Assembly: GCF_028802875.1 (NCBI RefSeq)
Contig: NZ_JARAMP010000001.1
Location: 248,001-312,000 of the forward strand
Length of the DNA: 64,000 nucleotides
DNA from: Seohaeicola sp024304985
Lineage (GTDB): Bacteria; Pseudomonadota; Alphaproteobacteria; Rhodobacterales; Rhodobacteraceae
Direction: 5' to 3'
The notes beneath the pieces were generated by a model. It was not told the origin of the DNA. It saw only the letters and a program-made list of their open reading frames with translations, and did not search any database. This document shows positions 59,298 to 64,000 of this stretch, in pieces (the first letter of the stretch is position 1; the number at the start of each line of letters is the position of its first letter). The position numbers were made by a program, and so were the translations under genes.

Positions 59298-59328
59298 GCC
59301 CTTTCCACCCGGATCGGTGGCGCGCGGC

Positions 59329-60129
59329 TCAATCATCATAAGCATGCCCCGCGCGCAGCCCGTCGCGGACGCGATGGGCGATCTCGATGAACTCTGGGCT
59401 GTCGCGGATCTCCAAGGGGCGCGCGCGCGGCAGGGGGCTGTCGATCACATCGGTGATCCGGCCCGGGCGCGGCGACATCACCACGATCTTCGTGGACAGA
59501 TAAACCGCCTCGGGGATCGAATGGGTGACGAAACAGATCGTCTTGTTGGTCCGCTCCCACAGCTTGAGCAATTGCTCGTTCAAATGGTCCCGCACGATCT
59601 CGTCCAGCGCGCCGAAGGGTTCATCCATCAACAGCAGATCGGCATCAAAGGCCAGCGCGCGGGCGATACTGGCCCGCTGCTGCATCCCGCCCGAGAGCTG
59701 CCAGGGATATTTCTTCTCGAACCCGCCCAGTTCCACCAGTTCCATCACGCGCTTGACCCGTTCGTCCTGATCGGCGCGGCTATAGCCCATGATCTCAAGC
59801 GGCAGGCGGATATTGCCGCCGATGGTGCGCCAGGGATACAACCCCGCCGCCTGAAACACATAGCCATAGGCCCGCGCCTTGCGCGCCGCCTCGGGCGAGG
59901 TGCCGTTCACCGTGATCTGCCCTGCCGTCGGCTGCTCCAGATCGGCCATCACCCGCAGGAAGGTGGTCTTGCCACAGCCCGACGGGCCAATAAAACTGAC
60001 GAAATCCCCCCGGTTGATGTCCAGCGACACGTCACGCAGCGCATGCACCGGGCCATCCCCGGTCTGAAAGGTCAGATCAAGGCCCTTGGCACTGATCACG
60101 GGGGCGCTGATCGCGGGTTGGGTGGTCAC
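59329..60129 (-). CDS. ABC transporter ATP-binding protein (SsuB/TauB/ThiZ-like)
   Basis: A 266-residue ATPase. Walker A GPSGCGKTTFLRVMADLEQPTAG (about 50-70), Q-loop FQAAGLYPWRTI, signature LSGGMQQRASIARALAF and Walker B LLLMDEPFGALDE are intact. The GTG at 60129 is chosen because AGGAGA precedes it by eight bases; a TTG further upstream at 60183 lacks such a site. It energises the two permeases downstream. Confidence 0.93.
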   Translation of the reverse strand: MTTQPAISAPVISAKGLDLTFQTGDGPVHALRDVSLDINRGDFVSFIGPSGCGKTTFLRVMADLEQPTAGQITVNGTSPEAARKARAYGYVFQAAGLYPWRTIGGNIRLPLEIMGYSRADQDERVKRVMELVELGGFEKKYPWQLSGGMQQRASIARALAFDADLLLMDEPFGALDEIVRDHLNEQLLKLWERTNKTICFVTHSIPEAVYLSTKIVVMSPRPGRITDVIDSPLPRARPLEIRDSPEFIEIAHRVRDGLRAGHAYDD

Positions 60130-60222
60130 GTCTGTCGTCTCCTGCTGGCCGCAGTATTGGCTGGCGGCGGGGGGCCGGATCAAGTCCGACCCTCCCTTAC
60201 TCTGCTTCTTTTCTGACCTGAA

Positions 60223-61683
60223 TCAGATTCCTGCCGGAATATTCAGCGGATCACGTTTGATCATCTTGGGCGCGGTCAGTTCCTTCCACTTGCTCAGCGC
60301 CACATTGGCCGAGGGAAAAGCCGGGCGCGGCACGAAACGGCCCCGTCCGGGCTGCGGCTGGCTGTTCTGCCCCCAAGCCCAGATCACCTCGCCCCGGCTC
60401 AGGGTATAGCGCGCCTGCGCCTTCACCTCGAAGCCCTCGAACACGTTGTAATCCAGCACCGAATGGTGGTTCGAAGCGCTGATGGTCTTGCTGATCTTCG
60501 GGTCCCAGACTACGATGTCTGCATCCGCCCCTTCCACGATCGCCCCCTTCTTGGGATAGATATTCAGGATCTTGGCCACGTTCGTGCTGGTCGCCGCCAC
60601 GAATTCGTTGGGCGTCAGGCGGCCCGTTTCCACCCCTTCGGTCCACAGGACGGCCAGACGCTCCTCCAACCCGTTTGATCCGTTCGGGATGATGCGGAAA
60701 TCATGCCGCCCCGCGCGCTTCTGCGCCGTGCTGAAGGCCGCATGATCCGTGGCCACCACCTGCAACGATCCGGCCTGCAATCCGGCCCACAGACTGTCCT
60801 GATGTGCCTTGTTGCGGAACGGCGGCGACATCACGCGCCGCGCGGCATGGTCCCAATCGGTGTTGAAATACTCGGATTCGTCCAACGTCAGGAACTGGAT
60901 CAGCGGCTCGCCATAGACCCGCATCCCCTTCTGCCGCGCGCGCCGGATCGCCTCATGCGCCTGCTCGCAGGAGACATGCACGATATACAACGGCACCCCC
61001 GCCGCATCGGCGATGGTGATCGCGCGGTTCGCGGCCTCGCCCTCGAATTCGGGCGGGCGGGAATAGGCGTGACCCTCCGGCCCGGTGATTCCCTGATCAA
61101 AGTATTTCTGCTGCATCTCGGCCACCAGATCGCCGTTCTCGGCATGGACCATCGGCAGCGCACCCAATTCGGCGCAGCGTTTGAAGGATGCGAACATCTC
61201 GTCATCCTCGATCATCAGCGCGCCCTTATAGGCCATGAAATGCTTGAAGCTGTTCACCCCCATATCGACCGCGTCCTTCATCTCGTTGAAGACGCTCTCG
61301 TTCCAGCCGGTGATCGCCATGTGATAGCCGACATCGGAACAGATCTGCGGCGCAGACTTCCGGTGCCACTCATTGATCGCGTTCTTGATGCTGCCATCGG
61401 CCCCCGGCAGGCAGAAATCCACGATCATCGTGGTCCCACCTGTCGCCGCCGCCCATGTGCCGCTCTCGAAGGTTTCCGCCGCCGTCGTGCCCATGAAGGG
61501 CATCTCCAGATGCGTGTGCGGGTCGATCCCGCCGGGGATCACATAGGCCCCATCGGCATCGATATACTCATCGCCTTTCAGATCGACGCCAATCTGCTTG
61601 ATGGTCTCGCCCTCGATCAGCACATCGGCTTTCCATGTCCGGTCCGCCGTGCAGACCATGCCGCCCTTGATCACCTTGGTCAT
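60223..61683 (-). CDS. pydB: Dihydropyrimidinase (D-hydantoinase family)
   Basis: Opens the ring of 5,6-dihydrouracil/dihydrothymine to N-carbamoyl-beta-amino acids in the cytoplasm. The 486-residue protein has the di-zinc site: GGIDPHTHLEMPFMG, the carboxylated Lys in NSFKHFMAYKG, then MVHAENGD, IVHVSCEQAH and VVATDHAAFS. C-terminal PNEFVAATSTNVAKILNIYPKKGAIVEGADADIVVWDP is typical. The ATG at 61683 has AAGGAGGG five bases upstream. The gene order with an N-carbamoyl amidohydrolase and RutR-like regulator favours the pyrimidine over the hydantoin role. Confidence 0.93.
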   Translation of the reverse strand: MTKVIKGGMVCTADRTWKADVLIEGETIKQIGVDLKGDEYIDADGAYVIPGGIDPHTHLEMPFMGTTAAETFESGTWAAATGGTTMIVDFCLPGADGSIKNAINEWHRKSAPQICSDVGYHMAITGWNESVFNEMKDAVDMGVNSFKHFMAYKGALMIEDDEMFASFKRCAELGALPMVHAENGDLVAEMQQKYFDQGITGPEGHAYSRPPEFEGEAANRAITIADAAGVPLYIVHVSCEQAHEAIRRARQKGMRVYGEPLIQFLTLDESEYFNTDWDHAARRVMSPPFRNKAHQDSLWAGLQAGSLQVVATDHAAFSTAQKRAGRHDFRIIPNGSNGLEERLAVLWTEGVETGRLTPNEFVAATSTNVAKILNIYPKKGAIVEGADADIVVWDPKISKTISASNHHSVLDYNVFEGFEVKAQARYTLSRGEVIWAWGQNSQPQPGRGRFVPRPAFPSANVALSKWKELTAPKMIKRDPLNIPAGI

Positions 61684-61733
61684 CTCAACCCTCCTTGTCG
61701 CGCGCATGGGTGCCATCCGGCCCCTGCTTCTTC

Positions 61734-61773
61734 TTGCTTCAAATATCCCGGGGGTCCGGGGGCTGGCCCCCGG
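61734..61773 (+). repeat. Dispersed motif plus GC hairpin between pydC and pydB
   Basis: CTTCTTCTTGCTTCAAATATCC starting near 61735 is followed by CCGGGGG-CTGG-CCCCCGG (61756-61773), a 7-bp stem. Its structure parallels the fba-rpe copy at 28249-28318. Confidence 0.7.
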
Positions 61774-61786
61774 CCCTGCCCTGTCC

Positions 61787-63046
61787 TCACTCGGCGATGC
61801 CCGCTGTCTCGACCACTGCGTGCAGCAGCACATCGCATCCCGCGCGGGCCCAATCCTTGGTAATCTCTTCCGCCTCGTTATGACTCAACCCGTCCACGCA
61901 GGGCGTCATGATCATCGCGGTCGGGGCCACCCGGTTGATCCAGCAGGCATCGTGACCGGCACCCGAGATCACATCCATATGGCTATAACCCAGCGTTTCG
62001 CAGGCGTTGCGGATCGCAGTCACGCAGCCTTCGTCGAAGGCGGGGGGATCGAAAGCGCCCACCACCTCGGCTTCGAATTCGCATCCCAGCGCGTCGCAGA
62101 TACCCGGTGCCTTCTCGTTCAACTCGGCCACCATCGCTTCCAGCGTTTCAAGCACATGGCTGCGGAAATCGACCGTAAAGACCACCTTTTCAGGGATCAC
62201 GTTGCGGCTGTTGGGATAGACGTCGATATGGCCGATCGCCCCCACGGCGGCGGGCTGATGCGCCATGGCAATCGCGTGCACCAGTTCGGTGATCTGCGCG
62301 AGGCCCCGCCCCGCGTTGCGGCGCATGCGCATGGGCGTCGATCCCGTATGCTGGCCCTTGCCCGTCACCGTGCATTGCACCCAGCGCAGGCCCTGCCCGT
62401 GGGTGACGACGCCCACGTCCTTGCCCTCGGCCTCCAGAATGGGGCCCTGCTCGATATGCAGCTCGTAATAGGCATGCATCTTGCGCGCACCCACAGGCTC
62501 GTCGCCTTCCCAGCCGATCCGCTTCAATTCGTCGCCAAAGCGCTTGCCCTTGGCATCCACGCGGTCCTTGGCCCAGTCTTCCTCCAGCACACCGGCAAAG
62601 ACACCGGATGACAGCATGGCCGGGGCAAAGCGGGTGCCTTCCTCGTTGGTCCAGTTCACGGCGACGATGGGATGGCGGGTGCGGATGCCCAGATCGTTCA
62701 GCGTGCGGATCACCTCCAGCCCGCCCAGAACACCCAGCACGCCGTCATATTTCCCACCCGTGGGCTGCGTATCCAGATGGCTGCCCACATAGACCGGCAG
62801 TGCGTAGGGGTCGGTCCCTTCGCGCCGCGCGAACATATTGCCCATGGTGTCCAGCCCCATGGTGCAGCCCGCGTCTTCACACCAGCGCTGAAACAGGGCG
62901 CGGCCTTCGGCATCCTCGTCGGTCAGGGTCTGGCGGTTGTTGCCGCCTGCGATGCCGGGGCCGATCTTGGCCATCTCCATCAGGCTGTCCCACAGGCGGT
63001 CGGCATTGATCTTGAGGTTCTCACCGGGTGCAGGCATTGCGTTCAT
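61787..63046 (-). CDS. pydC: N-carbamoyl-beta-alanine amidohydrolase (beta-ureidopropionase, M20/HyuC type)
   Basis: Hydrolyses N-carbamoyl-beta-alanine to beta-alanine, CO2 and ammonia. The 419-residue zinc enzyme has VGSHLDTQPTGGKYDGVLGVL, the Glu pair in NWTNEEGTRFAPAMLSS, ELHIEQGPILE and the SGAGHDACWINRVAPT block with a metal His; these distinguish carbamoyl amidohydrolases and allantoate amidohydrolases within M20. Pairing with dihydropyrimidinase makes the pyrimidine role likely, though allantoate or hydantoin derivatives cannot be excluded. It heads the operon facing the RutR-like gene. Confidence 0.9.
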   Translation of the reverse strand: MNAMPAPGENLKINADRLWDSLMEMAKIGPGIAGGNNRQTLTDEDAEGRALFQRWCEDAGCTMGLDTMGNMFARREGTDPYALPVYVGSHLDTQPTGGKYDGVLGVLGGLEVIRTLNDLGIRTRHPIVAVNWTNEEGTRFAPAMLSSGVFAGVLEEDWAKDRVDAKGKRFGDELKRIGWEGDEPVGARKMHAYYELHIEQGPILEAEGKDVGVVTHGQGLRWVQCTVTGKGQHTGSTPMRMRRNAGRGLAQITELVHAIAMAHQPAAVGAIGHIDVYPNSRNVIPEKVVFTVDFRSHVLETLEAMVAELNEKAPGICDALGCEFEAEVVGAFDPPAFDEGCVTAIRNACETLGYSHMDVISGAGHDACWINRVAPTAMIMTPCVDGLSHNEAEEITKDWARAGCDVLLHAVVETAGIAE

Positions 63047-63147
63047 TCCCTGTTTCTTCTGTCATCCGGCCTCTTGCATCCATAGCGCAGAGGGGCCGTT
63101 CCACCCCGGCCGCCCGTGTCGAGAAGATGCTTCCGCCTTGTTGCTTT

Positions 63148-63163
63148 TTTACCAATTGGTAAA
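63148..63163. promoter_or_regulatory. Candidate RutR operator
   Basis: TTTACCAATTGGTAAA is a perfect 16-bp palindrome in the divergent region between pydC and the TetR gene, about 100 bases from each start. It matches 12 of the 14 defined positions of the E. coli RutR consensus TTGACCA-NN-TGGTCAA. Confidence 0.8.
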
Positions 63164-63271
63164 GTGACGATTGCAACCTGTGTCACCTGTGTCAAGATTT
63201 GTCTTGAACCGCCGGTCTGGACGCTGGGGGGCGCTTCGGTTAGCGATGAATTTCGCAGCAAGAGAGGGCCT

Positions 63272-63928
63272 ATGAAGGACGCAGCCAGGACAGCCACAGC
63301 GCGTGCCGCGAAGGTCCGTGCGGAACCCGCCCCCAAGCGCAGCCGCATTCAGACGCGCAATCGCAAGCGGATCTTGGAGGCAGCGCTGGAGGTGTTCTCG
63401 GCCCATGGTTTCCGGGGCGCGACGCTGGATCAGATCGCGGCGGAGGCGGGGTTGTCCAAGCCGAACATCCTGTATTACTTCGACGGGAAGGAGGCGATCC
63501 ATGTCACCCTTCTCAATCAACTGATGGAAACCTGGCTCGATCCGCTGGAGCAGATGAACCCGGAAGGGGAGCCGCTGGAGGAGATCCTGGCCTATATCCG
63601 GCGCAAGCTGGATATGGCGCAGGCCTATCCGCGCGAGAGCCGGTTGTTTGCCAATGAAATCCTGCAAGGCGCGCCGCGGATGGGGCCGCATCTGGAGGCG
63701 CGGCTGAAACCCTTGGTGGATCAGAAGGCGGCGCTGATCGCGGGCTGGGCGGAGGCGGGGCGGATCGCGGCGGTTGATCCGCGGCACCTGATCTTTTCGA
63801 TCTGGGCCACCACCCAGCACTATGCCGACTTCGAGGCGCAGGTGAATGTCCTGATGCCGGAGGGCGGGGTCTTTCCGGGGGCCGCAAGTCATCTGGAGAC
63901 GATGTATCGGCGGCTTCTGACGGTCTGA
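63272..63928 (+). CDS. rutR: TetR-family regulator, RutR-like (pyrimidine-responsive)
   Basis: A 218-residue TetR protein with a long basic N-terminal tail. The helix-turn-helix is at about 30-78 (RNRKRILEAALEVFSAHGFRGATLDQIAAEAGLSKPNILYYFDGKEAIHVTLL). The C-terminal domain (RRKLDMAQAYPRESRLFANEILQGAPRMGPHLE; IFSIWATTQHYADFEAQVNVL) has the blocks of RutR/YcdC, which senses uracil or thymine. The ATG at 63272 follows GAGAGGG; an earlier GTG frame would run through the palindrome. Divergent from pydC with a RutR-type site between. Confidence 0.9.
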   Translation: MKDAARTATARAAKVRAEPAPKRSRIQTRNRKRILEAALEVFSAHGFRGATLDQIAAEAGLSKPNILYYFDGKEAIHVTLLNQLMETWLDPLEQMNPEGEPLEEILAYIRRKLDMAQAYPRESRLFANEILQGAPRMGPHLEARLKPLVDQKAALIAGWAEAGRIAAVDPRHLIFSIWATTQHYADFEAQVNVLMPEGGVFPGAASHLETMYRRLLTV

Positions 63929-64000
63929 TCCCAGGATGTCCCACCGTGAGACATTTTTCGGGGTCAATGATTTCAATGGGTTGGAGAAACATGGTAGGGT
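63929..64000 (+). other. Right-edge sequence; possible start of another plus-strand gene
   Basis: Seventy-two bases follow the rutR stop. At the very end, GGTTGGAGAAAC precedes an ATG at 63991, which could be a ribosome-binding site and start codon, but only ten bases of the frame are visible. No terminator hairpin is seen after rutR. Confidence 0.2.

Noticed and set aside
60223..63046. Hydantoin utilisation (hyuHC) cluster
   Set aside because: No hydantoin racemase or hydantoin permease is present, and the RutR-like regulator and RutR-type site favour pyrimidines; the hydantoin role is not fully excluded.
1..64000. CRISPR arrays, tRNA or rRNA genes, insertion sequences, prophage
   Set aside because: No regularly spaced repeats, no tRNA/rRNA-like conserved segments, and no transposase, integrase or phage structural genes were seen on either strand.

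Overview
The window is GC-rich, densely packed bacterial chromosome. It most resembles an alphaproteobacterium of the Rhodobacteraceae (Roseobacter/Paracoccus type). Support comes from a GAAC-N7-GAAC LexA box in front of imuB, alphaproteobacterial families (DUF2794, DUF5368), TRAP and ABC uptake systems next to catabolic operons, and a short intergenic motif (CTTCWTCTTGCnnCAAATAyyC) that recurs at gene ends. I see no tRNA, rRNA, CRISPR array, insertion sequence, transposase or phage gene. About 60 protein genes are called, many joined by ATGA, GTGA or TGATG overlaps.

Layout. 1-2.5 kb: N-terminal part of glutathione-dependent formaldehyde dehydrogenase, an I78 lipoprotein inhibitor, and an SOS-controlled imuB without imuA beside it. 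2.6-9.2 kb: part of the phenylacetate pathway (TetR/PaaR-type regulator, paaK, paaJ, paaI, divergent paaZ, PaaX-like regulator); the epoxidase genes paaABCDE are absent. 9.2-17.7 kb: mostly housekeeping genes (DUF2794, a hydroxyacyl-CoA dehydrogenase, NlpC/P60 peptidase, leucyl aminopeptidase, carbonic anhydrase, asd, an MFS transporter, a TPR-methyltransferase). 17.7-26.9 kb: a seven-gene minus-strand run (M20 amidohydrolase, peptide-type ABC importer, aldehyde dehydrogenase, SDR) facing a PAS-LuxR regulator across an 18-bp palindrome. 26.9-30.4 kb: gph, rpe, class II aldolase and FBPase, a Calvin-cycle-like set without RuBisCO or phosphoribulokinase.

30.7-47 kb: acyl-CoA catabolism. A short SDR/CoA-ligase/IclR operon and a quinone reductase are followed by a long plus-strand block: AlkK-like CoA ligase, a paired catalytic and non-catalytic acyl-CoA dehydrogenase, SDR, MaoC hydratase plus MFE-2-like dehydrogenase, thiolase, nitronate monooxygenase, histidine phosphatase, an ACAD10/11-type kinase, thioesterase and a CurA-type reductase. 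The kinase beside the dehydrogenases suggests a phosphorylation-dependent route for 4-hydroxyacyl-CoAs, comparable with the lva pathway and mammalian ACAD10/11. This is the most interesting candidate system here.

47-50 kb: a sulfide module (SLAC1/TDT channel, DUF5368, Tat-exported sulfide:quinone oxidoreductase). 50-56 kb: amidohydrolase, MarR regulator, crotonase, TRAP transporter and zeta-class glutathione transferase, probably for an aromatic or organic-acid substrate. 56-64 kb: reductive pyrimidine degradation (NMT1-type ABC importer, dihydropyrimidinase, N-carbamoyl-beta-alanine amidohydrolase) with a divergent RutR-like TetR regulator and a perfect 16-bp palindrome resembling the RutR site between them. 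The first enzyme, dihydropyrimidine dehydrogenase, is not in the window.

All family calls rest on reading translated motifs and gene order. No database search or computed statistic supports them.
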